DNA of 64,000 nt. It comes from Clostridia bacterium (GTDB lineage: Bacteria; Bacillota; Clostridia; Christensenellales; Aristaeellaceae). The DNA lies in the NCBI GenBank assembly GCA_900769875.1, contig CAAGII010000160.1:62001-126000 (forward strand). Reading direction: 5' to 3'. The translations under genes and the position numbers were made by a program. The notes under the pieces were generated by a model. That model searched no databases. It saw only the letters and a program-made list of their open reading frames with translations, and had not been told where the DNA came from. Shown one piece after another: positions 33,728 to 43,622 of this stretch. Each line of letters begins with the position of its first letter. Within the stretch, counting starts at the first letter, position 1.

Positions 33728-34081
33728 CCTATGGGGAAACCGACCTGATGCCGTGCGCCGTCTGAAGCCGGCTCGGGTGGAGCCTGTGCTTCCGCGCGAC
33801 GGATGCGGCAATGCGCGCAGACAAACACGGCAAAACGCATCAGCGCCTTGCCTGTGTCCGGACAGGATGGAGGACTGAGTATGCTCAAGTCATCCCGCGA
33901 GAAGGCATGCACAATCCACTGCAATACCTGATCGAAGGCATGGATGCGGTCAGCTTCTCTGCCTGTCAGGGGCAGTATGTCCTGAATGCCCCGGATTGAT
34001 GCGATCAACAGTTTTTTCATCAGGCAGGAAATCGCCCAGAAACGCAGAATACTATAAGGCTACTGTTTTGGCGGATGCGTC

Positions 34082-37000
34082 ATGCAGAAGCGTCAAATCC
34101 CGTATCGGAGTGATGACGGCATGCCAATGGTATTGGCTCAGATTCGTGAAGCATTGGGCGAGGAAGCTTATCTCGCGGCAGAAAAGGTCTTTTTATCCGG
34201 CGGTGTGCGAGAGGCAAGCGCCACCGGCGAGCAGGCGCAGTATCTTGTCAGCGGCGATCAGCCTGGCCGCGTGACCCTATCCTCATCGCAGGAGGCAAGC
34301 TGCACCTGTGCGGCATTTGCGGATGCAAAGCAGTGCGGCCATATTATTTCCGCCATGCTGATGGCAAAGCATACAGGAGCGATGGAACGCCTTCTGCACA
34401 CAAGGGCGGCTGCAGCGGCGCCGCGTCTGATGGCCGTGGTGGACAGCGCGCTGCCGGAGGACGGCACAGTCAGGCTGGAGGTCATCCTGTATCTGGAAGG
34501 CGGAGAAAACGGCGATGCTCCCAGAATCAGCGCCGGGCTGCGCATCGGAACGGACAGAATGTATGTGGTACGCTCCATCCCGCTGCTGCTGGACGCCATC
34601 GAGCAGGGAACGCCTCTCGACTTTGGCAAGGGATTTTCCTATAGACCGGAATGGATGCGTTTTTCTTCGTCCGACCAGCGTATTGTCGATATCCTGCATG
34701 CGCTCTATCTCGCCCGGAAGGAGGCTGGAACGAACCTTCGCGTCAGCGATATGCGCAGCCTGCAACTGCCGCGCCCCTATGCGGAAGCACTTCTGGACGC
34801 GCTGAACGATCAGCCGTTCCGCATCCGCGACGGCGAGAAAACGTTCGCCGCCCATATCCGGAAGACGAGGCTTCCGCTGATGTTTACCGTGGCGGGCAAT
34901 CTCCATGGTCTGGTGGTGACAGGGTATTATCCCAGGGAGCTGCGCCCGCTGACAGCGGACTGTGCGTATGTGATGATCGGGCAGACTGTGGTGCAGGTGC
35001 CCGCGGAGCAGCAGCATATGATGCGTCTGCTCTGGCAGGAGCAGACATCGGGCAAGGCTTCCTTCGCGTATGCGATGCGCGAAACGCCAAGAGTTGTCAA
35101 TGAGCTGATTCCATATCTGAAGCTGACGGGCGCGGTGGAGATATCGCACGATGTGGAGCGGATGCTGGAAAAGCTTCCGCTGTGCGCGAGAGTCTACCTT
35201 GACCGTGAGGGGAAGGATGTGGTGGCGCAGACGCAGTTTGTGTATGGCGATCGCATCATCGATCCCTTCAATGAAGCGCCGCTGCCTGAAACGCTGCCTC
35301 GCGGACAGAAGATGCTGCTGCGCGACGCCACAGCCGAGCGTCAGGTGCTGGACGCTTTGGGAAGCTCCGGCTTTCATGTCAGCAAGGGACGGGTCTATCT
35401 GAGCGGACAGGACAATATCTATCAGTTTGTCAGCGGCGGTTTGTCGCGTCTGCAAGAGAAGTGCGAGGTTTACGCAAGTCGTGATTTTCAGCGCATGACG
35501 CCGCGCAAGCCGATGCTGCAGGGCACGCTCCGCATGAGCAGCGGTTGCCTTGAGCTTGCCTTCACCGAGCATGGAGAGGCGGTGGAGGAGCTGCTGGGGA
35601 TCATGGAGGCGCTGTCCAGACGGCGCGCCTACTACAGGCTCAAGGACGGCACCTTCCTTGATCTGGGCGACATGATGAGCTGGCAGCCCGTGGCGGACGC
35701 GATTACCGAGGCAGTGCAGACCGAGGGTGCGGAGCGCGCGGATCATGGCAGCCGCATCACCCTGAGCAGCTACCGCCTGTGCTACCTTACCAGCCTGCTG
35801 GAGGGACTCAGGCTGCCGGTGATTCAGGATGAGAGCGTCAGAGCCACCATGCAGTGCATCCTCAGTCCGGAGGACGAAACGATCGACCTGCCGGGAGATC
35901 TGGTGCTGCGCCCCTATCAGCAGCGCGGCTACAGGTGGCTGAGAACGCTGGATCAGCTTCACATGGGCGGCATTCTTGCCGACGATATGGGGCTGGGAAA
36001 GACGGTGCAGGTCATCGCGCTGCTCAAGGCGGTGCATCAGCCTGGCGATTTGTCGCTTGTGGTTGCGCCCACATCGCTGACCTACAACTGGCTCAGCGAG
36101 CTGAACCGCTTCGCACCCGAGCTGAGCGTGATGGTGCTCTCAGGCTCCGGGCCACAGCGAGCAAGCCAGATCAGCCATATCAAAGCAGCGCACGACGTGG
36201 ATGTGATGATTACCTCCTATCCGCTGATCCGTCGCGATATCGACCAGCTGCGCGACATTGCGTTCCGCTTTGCCATCCTTGACGAAGCGCAGCAGATCAA
36301 AAATGCGGGAAGTGTGGGCGCGGTGGTTGTCAAGCAGCTCAAGGCACAGACGCGCTTTGCCCTGACCGGCACACCCATGGAGAACTCCACAGGTGAGCTT
36401 TGGAGCATTTTCGACTTCGTGTTGCCGGGATATCTCGGCGGCTATGCCGCGTTCCTGCGCCGTTATCAGGACGGGCAGGGGCTGGATGATCTTCGCAAAC
36501 GAATCCGTCCCTTCCTGATGCGCAGGCTGAAAAGGGATGTGCTGACCGAGCTGCCCGATAAGATCGAAACCGTGCTGACCGCGCAGATGACCGCCGAGCA
36601 GCAGAAGGTTTATCAGGCGGCGATGCTGCGCCTGCGCACGCAGGTACAGCGGGTGATGTCGGAGCGTGGACTCAACCGGGGACGTACAGAGGTGCTTGCC
36701 GCCATGACGGAGCTGCGGCAGATATGTTGTCATCCGCAGTTGGTGCTGGATGACTACTATGGCTCGTCCGGCAAGCTTGAGCTGCTGATGGACATCCTGC
36801 CGGGCGTGTTGAGCGAGGGCAGGCGGGTGCTTCTGTTCAGTCAGTTTACGAGCATGCTCAGAATACTGCTCAAGCACCTTGAAGATGCCGGCATCAGCTG
36901 TATGTATCTGGACGGCGAAACCCCTGCGGCAAACCGTCTGGAGATGACGGAGCGCTTCAATGGGGGAATCGGGCAGGTGTTCCTGATTTCGCTCAAGGCA

Positions 37001-37276
37001 GGTGGAACGGGTCTCAATCTCACGGGCGCCGATATGGTGATTCATTACGATCCGTGGTGGAATCCGGCTGCCGAGGATCAGGCAACCGACCGTGCGCACC
37101 GGATCGGACAAACCAAAAAGGTGGATGTGGTGCGTTTGGTCACGCACCAATCCATCGAAGAACAGGTTGTGGAATTGGGTCAAAGAAAGAAGGCGCTGTT
37201 TGACCAGCTGATCACACCCGGTGAGGAGCTGGTCACCGCGCTCACGGAGGCGGATATCCGGGCGCTGTTTGAGTAA
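34082..37276 (+). CDS. SNF2-family DNA helicase with N-terminal SWIM zinc finger
   Basis: A 1064-residue ATP-dependent DNA translocase. The N-terminus carries a SWIM zinc finger (C74-T-C76 then C85-G-H87). A long middle region follows, then the SNF2 ATPase core: Walker A DDMGLGKT (K640), DEAQ box (LDEAQQIKN), LTGTPMENS, and helicase C-terminal motifs including GGTGLNLTGAD and YDPWWNPAAEDQATDRAHRIGQ. Such proteins occur widely in Firmicutes; a role in DNA repair or transcription recycling is proposed but not proven. The ATG at 34082 has only a weak ribosome binding site; ATG 34121, 13 codons later, follows CGGAG and may be the true start. It converges on the MATE gene with three bases between. 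Confidence 0.93.
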   Translation: MQKRQIPYRSDDGMPMVLAQIREALGEEAYLAAEKVFLSGGVREASATGEQAQYLVSGDQPGRVTLSSSQEASCTCAAFADAKQCGHIISAMLMAKHTGAMERLLHTRAAAAAPRLMAVVDSALPEDGTVRLEVILYLEGGENGDAPRISAGLRIGTDRMYVVRSIPLLLDAIEQGTPLDFGKGFSYRPEWMRFSSSDQRIVDILHALYLARKEAGTNLRVSDMRSLQLPRPYAEALLDALNDQPFRIRDGEKTFAAHIRKTRLPLMFTVAGNLHGLVVTGYYPRELRPLTADCAYVMIGQTVVQVPAEQQHMMRLLWQEQTSGKASFAYAMRETPRVVNELIPYLKLTGAVEISHDVERMLEKLPLCARVYLDREGKDVVAQTQFVYGDRIIDPFNEAPLPETLPRGQKMLLRDATAERQVLDALGSSGFHVSKGRVYLSGQDNIYQFVSGGLSRLQEKCEVYASRDFQRMTPRKPMLQGTLRMSSGCLELAFTEHGEAVEELLGIMEALSRRRAYYRLKDGTFLDLGDMMSWQPVADAITEAVQTEGAERADHGSRITLSSYRLCYLTSLLEGLRLPVIQDESVRATMQCILSPEDETIDLPGDLVLRPYQQRGYRWLRTLDQLHMGGILADDMGLGKTVQVIALLKAVHQPGDLSLVVAPTSLTYNWLSELNRFAPELSVMVLSGSGPQRASQISHIKAAHDVDVMITSYPLIRRDIDQLRDIAFRFAILDEAQQIKNAGSVGAVVVKQLKAQTRFALTGTPMENSTGELWSIFDFVLPGYLGGYAAFLRRYQDGQGLDDLRKRIRPFLMRRLKRDVLTELPDKIETVLTAQMTAEQQKVYQAAMLRLRTQVQRVMSERGLNRGRTEVLAAMTELRQICCHPQLVLDDYYGSSGKLELLMDILPGVLSEGRRVLLFSQFTSMLRILLKHLEDAGISCMYLDGETPAANRLEMTERFNGGIGQVFLISLKAGGTGLNLTGADMVIHYDPWWNPAAEDQATDRAHRIGQTKKVDVVRLVTHQSIEEQVVELGQRKKALFDQLITPGEELVTALTEADIRALFE

Positions 37277-37279
37277 CCC

Positions 37280-38638
37280 TCAAACCAGCGCCTTGGATTC
37301 CCAGCGGCGTCCGCGGAATCGCGTGATAAAGCAGGTGATGCGGGCGACCCAGTCAATCTGCATAGCAAGCCATACGCCGATGACGCCAAGTCCCGCCGGA
37401 ATGGCCAGCAGGTAGCCAAAAACGATGCGGAACGAAAGCATGGATGCGATGGATACCGTCATGGTAAACCTTGCGTCGCCGGCGGCTCGGAGCGCGTTGG
37501 GGAGTGTGAAGGCCAGCGGCCAGAGCAGAATGGAGCCGCTGCCGTGAATGGCGATGATCTGCCTTGCGAGAAGCTCTGTCTCCGCGGTCAGATGGAACGG
37601 CTTGAGAATGAAGCTGTTGGCAAGCAGAATCAGGATGTTCAACGTCCCTTGAATGGCGTAGTTGATCAGCATCAGTCTGCGCGTGTAGTACCGCGCCTGA
37701 TCGAACTGTTTTGCGCCCACGCACTGCCCGACGACCGTGATCATTGCAAGCCCGATGGCGTTGCCAGGCAGGCAATGGAAGGTGCCGAGCGTGTTGCCCA
37801 CGGCGTTTGCGGTAATGCTCACGGTGCCGAAGGTAGATATCATCCGCAGCAGCGCCAGCTTGCCAAACTGGAACAACCCGTTTTCAAGACCGTTGGGTAT
37901 GCCCACGCGAAAAATCTTGACAATCAGATCGGGCCGCCATTCAAAATGCAGCAGTCCGGGGCGGGGAAGTGTGCAATCCGGATTGCCAAGCGCCTTTTGA
38001 ATCACGGCAGCGCCGATCATGCGGCTGAAAAGCGTGGCAAGCCCCGCGCCCATCACGCCCATGCCAAAGCCGTAGATGGTAATGGCATTACCGGCTACAT
38101 TTACAATGTTCATCACCATCGAGGTATACAGCGACGCCTTGGCGTTGCCCTGCGAGCGAAGCAAGGCCGCTGAGGCGTTATACATGGCAAGAAACGGATA
38201 GCTCAGCGCGGAAAGCAGGAAATATACCCGCGCAGCTTCCATGACGTCCCGTTCGATAGAGCCGAACAGCCCTGACAAGATGACGTCTCGCAGCGCAAGG
38301 CAGACGAACATGATCGCAAGCGATGCCATCAGCACCGCGTAGAACAGCTGTCTGGCAGATGCGGAGGCTTCCCTGACGTCCTTCTTGCCGAGGTATTGTG
38401 ATGTGACGACCGCGCCGCCCGTGGCGAGCGCCGAAAACACCATGATCAGAAGCACGTTGATGGAATCGACAAGCGAAACGCCGCTGACAGACGCTTCACC
38501 GCAGGACGCGACCATGACCGTATCCGCCATGCCAATCAGCACGGTCAGCGTCTGCTCCAGCAGCAGCGGAATGAGCAGCCGCCGGAGCGCGAGACCTGAG
38601 AACATTGGCGGCTGATGGAAACGAATCTCAGCTTTCAT
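37280..38638 (-). CDS. MATE-family efflux transporter
   Basis: A 452-residue membrane protein with about twelve helices in two similar halves. The typical MATE pattern is visible in the first helices (LLIPLLLEQTLTVLIGMADTVMVASCGEASVSGVSLVDSI, split here by family blocks) and in the second half near GNAIGLAMITVVGQCVGAKQ. MATE proteins export drugs or metabolites using H+ or Na+ gradients; the substrate is unknown. The ATG at 38638 overlaps the stop of the upstream DUF554 gene by four bases (ATGA) and has only a poor ribosome binding site, so its translation depends on the upstream gene. Confidence 0.93.
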   Translation of the reverse strand: MKAEIRFHQPPMFSGLALRRLLIPLLLEQTLTVLIGMADTVMVASCGEASVSGVSLVDSINVLLIMVFSALATGGAVVTSQYLGKKDVREASASARQLFYAVLMASLAIMFVCLALRDVILSGLFGSIERDVMEAARVYFLLSALSYPFLAMYNASAALLRSQGNAKASLYTSMVMNIVNVAGNAITIYGFGMGVMGAGLATLFSRMIGAAVIQKALGNPDCTLPRPGLLHFEWRPDLIVKIFRVGIPNGLENGLFQFGKLALLRMISTFGTVSITANAVGNTLGTFHCLPGNAIGLAMITVVGQCVGAKQFDQARYYTRRLMLINYAIQGTLNILILLANSFILKPFHLTAETELLARQIIAIHGSGSILLWPLAFTLPNALRAAGDARFTMTVSIASMLSFRIVFGYLLAIPAGLGVIGVWLAMQIDWVARITCFITRFRGRRWESKALV

Positions 38639-39369
38639 GCGAACAACCCCGTGAGCGGCAGATAGACAAGCGGAATCAGGATGGCGGGCAGGAGATCGCC
38701 CACCGGGATGTGATGATCCTCATAGAGCATGTTCAGTCCGATGCCGACAATGAGAAGCCCGCCCACAGCGCTCATACCATTGATCATCGCGGTGGACAGC
38801 ACAGGTGCGAGCCAGCCCGCGAGCAAGCTGATGGCGCCCTGATACACAAGCACGGCCAGTGCGCTCAGCGCCACGCCGATCCCCAGCGTGCTGGTGAAAA
38901 TGATGGCGGATACGCCGTCCAGAATGCCCTTGGTGATCAGCATGGAGTGGTCGCCGCGAATGCCGCTGTTGATGGAGCCGACGATCGCCATGGCGCCCAC
39001 GCAGTATACGAGCGATGCGGTGACAAAGCCCTTGCTGACGCTGCCCTGCCCCTTGGCGAGCGAGCCCATTTTGCGCTCCGCAAACTGCCCCAGCTGGTCG
39101 AGTCGTCTTTCAATGCCCAGCGCGCTCCCAAGCAGCCCGCCCACAGCCATGGAAATGACGATGCACATGGTACCATTCACGCTGAGGGATCCGTCCGCGT
39201 TTGCGGTCAGCACTGCCTCCAATGTGCCGCTGATGCCGATGAAGATCACAGCCAACCCCAGCGCCTGCATCACAGCGGAACGAAGGCGCTCCGGGAGCCC
39301 TTTGCGGAGCAGAAGGCCGAGCGCGCAGCCTGCCAGGATCAATACCACGTTGATGAGCGTACCGATCAT
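38635..39369 (-). CDS. DUF554-family membrane protein
   Basis: A 244-residue protein with about seven hydrophobic helices and the glycine-rich start MIGTLINVVLILAGCALGLL, typical of the DUF554 (YdfK/YqgA) family. Its transport or other activity has not been established. The conserved ITKGILDGVSAIIFTSTLGIG block near residue 150 is present. The ATG at 39369 has AAGGATGG nine bases upstream; an ATG 12 bases earlier sits inside that site. The stop overlaps the MATE start, so the two are translationally coupled. It lies just past the terminator of the ribosomal protein operon on the same strand. Confidence 0.9.
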   Translation of the reverse strand: MIGTLINVVLILAGCALGLLLRKGLPERLRSAVMQALGLAVIFIGISGTLEAVLTANADGSLSVNGTMCIVISMAVGGLLGSALGIERRLDQLGQFAERKMGSLAKGQGSVSKGFVTASLVYCVGAMAIVGSINSGIRGDHSMLITKGILDGVSAIIFTSTLGIGVALSALAVLVYQGAISLLAGWLAPVLSTAMINGMSAVGGLLIVGIGLNMLYEDHHIPVGDLLPAILIPLVYLPLTGLFA

Positions 39370-39430
39370 GCGAAGAACCATCCTTTGCAGAAAAGTAGTG
39401 GCATACTGTATACAATCCGAATGTCTGCAA

Positions 39431-39472
39431 GAAAATCGCCTGTCCGAATGCGCTTACACGCGGACAGGCGAT
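39431..39472 (-). terminator. Terminator of the rplU-prp-rpmA operon
   Basis: A 12-bp perfect stem (39435-39446 with 39461-39472) with a 14-base loop, followed on the minus strand by TTTTC. It lies 15 bases past the rpmA stop codon. Confidence 0.85.
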
Positions 39473-39487
39473 CGGTAGCAGGCAAGC

Positions 39488-39778
39488 TTACTGAGCAGCC
39501 TCGACAGGATACACAGAAACCTGCTTCTTGTCGCGACCCTTACGCTCAAAACGGACAACGCCGTCCACCAGCGCGAACAGGGTATCATCCTTGCCCTTGC
39601 CAACGTTCAGGCCGGGATGGATGTGGGTGCCGCGCTGACGAACCAGAATGTTGCCGGCCAGAGAAAACTGACCGTCGGCACGCTTCGGTCCAAGGCGCTT
39701 GGATTCGCTGTCGCGACCGTTACGGGTAGAACCCATACCTTTTTTATGAGCGAACAGCTGCAGATTGAGCTTCATCAT
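39488..39778 (-). CDS. rpmA: 50S ribosomal protein L27 with cleavable leader
   Basis: A 96-residue ribosomal protein that reaches the peptidyl-transferase centre. The mature start AHKKGMGSTRNGRDSESKRL is preceded by a short leader ending LQLF, the motif cut by Prp protease in Firmicutes-type L27. The first ATG at 39778 is preferred because GGAGG lies eight bases upstream; an adjacent second ATG is possible. The start overlaps the prp stop by four bases, giving translational coupling with the protease that matures it. Confidence 0.97.
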   Translation of the reverse strand: MMKLNLQLFAHKKGMGSTRNGRDSESKRLGPKRADGQFSLAGNILVRQRGTHIHPGLNVGKGKDDTLFALVDGVVRFERKGRDKKQVSVYPVEAAQ

Positions 39779-40125
39779 GGTGTTTCCCTCCGTTCGTGTA
39801 TCGAAAACGTGAAATTGTCGGCATATGCTTCATGCAGGTCAATCATGCCCTGATGGAGCGCCCTGAGAAGAACCTGTGCATCATGCTCCTGCGCGTTATC
39901 AAGACGTGCAGGGAGGAAGACGCGCAGAACAGGCACCGACGGATCGCTGTCATTCACCGGCTCCACACCGATTACGGCCTCCAGCGCGTTGCAGATGGTC
40001 GTTGCCAGAAACGAGACTGCCGCGCACACAATGTCGTGGCCTTCCTCATCATACCCGGCGTGATCGGTGATCTGATAGCCGAAATACCGTCCTGCCTTCG
40101 TCCTGTAAAGGACAGCGCGGGTCAT
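39775..40125 (-). CDS. prp: Ribosomal-processing cysteine protease Prp
   Basis: A 116-residue protease that removes the N-terminal leader from ribosomal protein L27. The catalytic pair is visible as H22 in TDHAGYDEEG and C34 in HDIVCAAVS, the same positions described for the staphylococcal enzyme. The gene lies in the conserved order rplU-prp-rpmA; its start at 40125 overlaps the end of rplU by one base, and its stop overlaps the rpmA start. Length and motif order agree with the family. Confidence 0.95.
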   Translation of the reverse strand: MTRAVLYRTKAGRYFGYQITDHAGYDEEGHDIVCAAVSFLATTICNALEAVIGVEPVNDSDPSVPVLRVFLPARLDNAQEHDAQVLLRALHQGMIDLHEAYADNFTFSIHERRETP

Positions 40126-40433
40126 TACGCGTTGATCGCGGTGATCTCAACCTTGGTGTAAGGCTGACGATGACCATTCTTGCGATGATAGTTCTTCTTG
40201 CTCTTGTACTTGTAAATGATGATCTTCTCACCCTTCACCTGAGCAACAACCTTGCCTTCGACCTTCGCGCCGGCAACCACGGGATTGCCGACCTTGATCT
40301 CGCCGTTATTCTCGACCATCAGCACGTCGAAAGAAACTGCGGAATCCACATCCTGATTGACCTTCTCGATGTAGATCACGTCACCCTGGGAAACACGGTA
40401 CTGCTTACCGCCAGCTGCAATGATTGCATACAT
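40125..40433 (-). CDS. rplU: 50S ribosomal protein L21
   Basis: A 102-residue 23S rRNA-binding protein. It begins MYAIIAAGGKQYRVSQGD and contains KIIIYKYKSKKNYHRKNGHR with the TKVEI ending, both L21 signatures. The ATG at 40433 follows AGGAGGTG; a longer reading to 40529 would run through the leader. A consensus promoter lies about 90 bases upstream with a GC-rich leader between. First gene of the rplU-prp-rpmA operon. Confidence 0.97.
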   Translation of the reverse strand: MYAIIAAGGKQYRVSQGDVIYIEKVNQDVDSAVSFDVLMVENNGEIKVGNPVVAGAKVEGKVVAQVKGEKIIIYKYKSKKNYHRKNGHRQPYTKVEITAINA

Positions 40434-40513
40434 GGTGATAGCACCTCCTACACATACTCGCCGGGCAAAGGTTGCGCCGGGGCGCATTTTGACAGACCCC
40501 TCCCGTGCGGCCA
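40434..40513 (-). promoter_or_regulatory. Probable L21 leader region
   Basis: About 80 bases of GC-rich untranslated sequence lie between the promoter and the rplU ribosome binding site, with pairable segments (GGGAGGGG, CGCCCCGGCGC). Firmicutes often carry an autoregulatory L21 leader at this place; I assign it by position and composition only, not by a verified structure. Confidence 0.4.
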
Positions 40514-40519
40514 TTTCAT

Positions 40520-40548
40520 ATCTTAACACATTTGATGGATACTGTCAA
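40520..40548 (-). promoter_or_regulatory. Sigma-A promoter of the rplU operon
   Basis: On the minus strand TTGACA (40543-40548) and TAAGAT (40520-40525) are separated by 17 bases. Confidence 0.85.
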
Positions 40549-40623
40549 GCGCAAACCGTAAGCTTTCGGTATTTTTGCCGAGTGAATGAAAGAGTGTGCT
40601 GCGCAGATCCCAGACAGCGAAGA

Positions 40624-43581
40624 TCAATCCGATTCATCCACGCGGATAAACACATTCAATTCAACGTCCTTCCGAGCGCTGAAGGTGAATTCCTTTGCAA
40701 TGCCCGGGCCGCACGCGCCCGTGCCGATTCCCTGCTGGAAGGCCTGAACGGTGACATAGGTGCCTGTGCGGTGTTCATCCTCGCGGTGCTTCATACCCAT
40801 CAGCTCACGATCCGTATAGGGCTTGACGCTCAGCTCAAAGGGCTTGTCCACCGCAATCAGGCTTACCCTGACACGCCCGTTGCTCAGATGGACTTCGGTA
40901 CAGTCGCAACGGTTGCCGCTTTCCTGCGGACGGATGTTGGGTTCGGTCATATCAGCTACGGCGCAGTCCATGCGTCCCAGCAGGAATTGCTCCTTCATAT
41001 CGGCGTAGCTTTCGCCCATGCGTCCTGTATACGACACCGCGTCAAATGCACTGTCCAACCGGAAGCACTTGCCAAAGCGCGGCAAAATGCCGCCGCCGCG
41101 CACGCAATGAATCCTGCTGGTCAGAAGCAGGCCTTCCTGACAGAACTCATAGGTGTCCGTCACAAGGAACCACGCTTTCCGGTTGCTGACCCGTGTGACG
41201 ACACAATAGCCGTGATCGGTCCTTTCACAACGCAGCACGCGCTCCTTCTGCGCGGCGTAGGGCGCCATGGTATTGGCGAAGAAGGGATTGGTGTCATTGT
41301 CTGTCGGGGCGCGGTAGAGCAGGGTGCTCTCCTGGGCTGTCGTCATCACGCACGCATCTCCGCAGCGAACGCTCAGGATCCCGTGCTCCACGGCAAAGCG
41401 CGCGTCAGGGCTGACGCGCGTCAGCGCTGGCCTTGACGGCACAAGCTGCGAAAGAACAAGCTGCTCCTCTGACACCTGCCTGCCCGTCCTTGTGTCGACG
41501 GTCAGTACCTGAAGTGTCAGCACCCCCTGTACAGGCTGACCGGATGCTTCAAGCGTCACACAGACCTTTTCAAGCGGGGCTGCGGATGAAACAAGCTCAG
41601 CTCGCGTGCCGTCATTCCACAGGAAAACCAGCCGATACCGCTCACCCGGCGAGAAGGATGTGGTGTTGAAGATTTCAAAGCGGCGTCCCTCCACATGGCG
41701 TACACGGATCGGGCGGTAGATGTACCGCATCATCCACGCGCCGGTGGAAGGCTTGCGATCAGGATAGAACAGACCATCGCAGCAGAAATTGCCGTCATGC
41801 TCCCATTCGCCGTGATCGCCGCCGTAGGTCAGGCTTCCGTCAGGGTGCTGCACCGCATGATCGACCATTTCCCATACGCAGCCGCCTATGAGGTTATCGT
41901 AGCGATAGACTTCCTGCCAATAGGCTTCGACATTGCCCGGACCAACGCCCATGGCATGCGCATATTCGCACATGAAATACGGTCGATCGTTGAGCGGCTT
42001 CTGTTTGCGGCAGTGCTCACCCACATCATGCACCATCTGCGGCGTAGGATACATTTCGCTTCCGACATCATAGGCAATGCGCTTGCAGTGGACGGCGCTT
42101 TCATAATGCACCGGAAGATCGGAATGCGCCTTGAGATAACGGTACATCGCGTCGGTATTGCGGTATCCGCCGGCTTCGTTGCCAAGGCTCCACATCAGGA
42201 TGCAGGTGCAGGCATGCAGCTTGTCGCGCTGATAGAGCCTGCTGATGCGATCCACGTACCTCGGCTCCCACCTTGGATCATGGCTCAGGCTGTTGTAGCT
42301 GCCGCTGAGCTGCATGGCGAAGGTGCCGTGCGTTTCCAGATCGTTCTCATCCACCACATAGAGGCCATGGAGATCGGCCAGCTCAAGCAGCAGCGGGTCG
42401 GGAGGGTAGTGGGAGGTGCGGATGGTATCCATATTGAACTGCCTGCACAGCAGCACGTCGCGCTCAATCTCGTCCGGCGACATGGTGTAGCCGTGGCGCG
42501 GGCTGGTGTCATGATGATTCACGCCCTTGCACTTGATGCGGCGGCCGTTGACAAGCAGCACATCGCCTTTGATTTCGACCGTCTTGAAGCCGATCTGCTC
42601 CCGGATACAGCTGCTTTCTGTCTCGTAGTGGATGGTATACAGCGTCGGCTCCTCGGCGTTCCACTCGGTGACTGCGAGCTGTTCAAAGGTCACAGATGCG
42701 ACCCCCTGCTGCGCCCTGACTGTTCTGCTTTCCTGCAGACCGTGCCCTGACAGGCGGAAGGTGACCGTGGTATCCTCATAGGTTTTGGCGGAAAGCGTGA
42801 GGCTGTAGGTATCCCCGTGTCTGACCGTCTTTGCGTCAATGTCCCAGCAGTCCGTCTTTTCGTCGATCCGCAGCAGCACATCGCGAAAGATGCCGTTGTT
42901 GCGGAACATGTCCTGATCCTCCAGATAGGATCCTGTGCACCAGCGATGCACCACAGCCACAATCTCGTTGCTGCCTGCGTGGAGCATGCCGGTCAGATCG
43001 AACTCCGCGGTATTGTGCGCACCTTCGGAGTAGCCGACATAGTTTCCGTTGACATACAGATCAAGGCAGCTTGCAACGCCGAGGAAGGACAGGGTCAGGC
43101 GCTTGCTTGCATCCTCGATGGTCACAAAGCGGCGGTATACGCCCACAAAGTTGTATTCGTTTTCCGGCTGCTTCCAGCGCAGGGAAACCTTCTGATCGAC
43201 GCCAAGCCAGCTGAAGACCCGCCCGACCTTTTCTGTGGTCGGGATCATCGGAGGCTTGAACGGAAACTGATAGCGGATGTTGACGTAGAACGGGTGGTCA
43301 TAGCCCTGAAACTGCCAGCAGCCCGGCACCTGCACACGATCAAATGCCACTTCGTCCGTATCCAGAACCTCCGGAAGTTCCGCGGGGATTGGATAGAACT
43401 TGAAGTCCCATTCGCCGTTCAGGCACACGACCTTGGGGGAGCGGTAGCGCTTTTCCTTTGGCGAGACCGCGTCCGCGGATGCTCTGTCGGGATAGGGGAT
43501 AAAGTAGCTGCGCCCCGGCAGCCTGTTTTGCTCGTATACATCAAAGTTTGCGTAGTTGGTTTGATTCAACCTGTACAGCAT
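40624..43581 (-). CDS. GH2 beta-galactosidase (LacZ-type)
   Basis: A 985-residue glycoside hydrolase with the five-domain LacZ layout: N-terminal sugar-binding sandwich (LNGEWDFKFYP near residue 53), immunoglobulin-like domain, TIM barrel (about 330-620), and the C-terminal beta-gal small-chain domain. The acid/base is E469 in WSLGNEAGG and the nucleophile E539 in FMCEYAHAMG. YVDRISRLYQRDKLHAC and VWEMVDHAV are further LacZ blocks. No signal peptide, so it is cytoplasmic. It probably cleaves beta-galactosides, although related GH2 enzymes accept other beta-sugars. The ATG at 43581 follows GGAGG. It is 41 bases after the GH43 gene, forming an operon. Confidence 0.92.
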   Translation of the reverse strand: MLYRLNQTNYANFDVYEQNRLPGRSYFIPYPDRASADAVSPKEKRYRSPKVVCLNGEWDFKFYPIPAELPEVLDTDEVAFDRVQVPGCWQFQGYDHPFYVNIRYQFPFKPPMIPTTEKVGRVFSWLGVDQKVSLRWKQPENEYNFVGVYRRFVTIEDASKRLTLSFLGVASCLDLYVNGNYVGYSEGAHNTAEFDLTGMLHAGSNEIVAVVHRWCTGSYLEDQDMFRNNGIFRDVLLRIDEKTDCWDIDAKTVRHGDTYSLTLSAKTYEDTTVTFRLSGHGLQESRTVRAQQGVASVTFEQLAVTEWNAEEPTLYTIHYETESSCIREQIGFKTVEIKGDVLLVNGRRIKCKGVNHHDTSPRHGYTMSPDEIERDVLLCRQFNMDTIRTSHYPPDPLLLELADLHGLYVVDENDLETHGTFAMQLSGSYNSLSHDPRWEPRYVDRISRLYQRDKLHACTCILMWSLGNEAGGYRNTDAMYRYLKAHSDLPVHYESAVHCKRIAYDVGSEMYPTPQMVHDVGEHCRKQKPLNDRPYFMCEYAHAMGVGPGNVEAYWQEVYRYDNLIGGCVWEMVDHAVQHPDGSLTYGGDHGEWEHDGNFCCDGLFYPDRKPSTGAWMMRYIYRPIRVRHVEGRRFEIFNTTSFSPGERYRLVFLWNDGTRAELVSSAAPLEKVCVTLEASGQPVQGVLTLQVLTVDTRTGRQVSEEQLVLSQLVPSRPALTRVSPDARFAVEHGILSVRCGDACVMTTAQESTLLYRAPTDNDTNPFFANTMAPYAAQKERVLRCERTDHGYCVVTRVSNRKAWFLVTDTYEFCQEGLLLTSRIHCVRGGGILPRFGKCFRLDSAFDAVSYTGRMGESYADMKEQFLLGRMDCAVADMTEPNIRPQESGNRCDCTEVHLSNGRVRVSLIAVDKPFELSVKPYTDRELMGMKHREDEHRTGTYVTVQAFQQGIGTGACGPGIAKEFTFSARKDVELNVFIRVDESD

Positions 43582-43622
43582 CCGCGCATGCCTCCGTTGC
43601 CATGTCAGTCATTTCAGGTCGG

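Noticed and set aside
33685..34020. 111-codon minus-strand reading in the gap before the SNF2 gene
   Set aside because: No ribosome binding site, no recognisable domain, and Pro/Arg-rich noise-like composition.
34283..36037. 584-codon minus-strand reading
   Set aside because: Antisense to the SNF2 helicase; His/Gln/Arg-rich composition without family features.
38605..39729. 374-codon plus-strand reading
   Set aside because: Runs opposite DUF554, the terminator and rpmA, all of which are certain.
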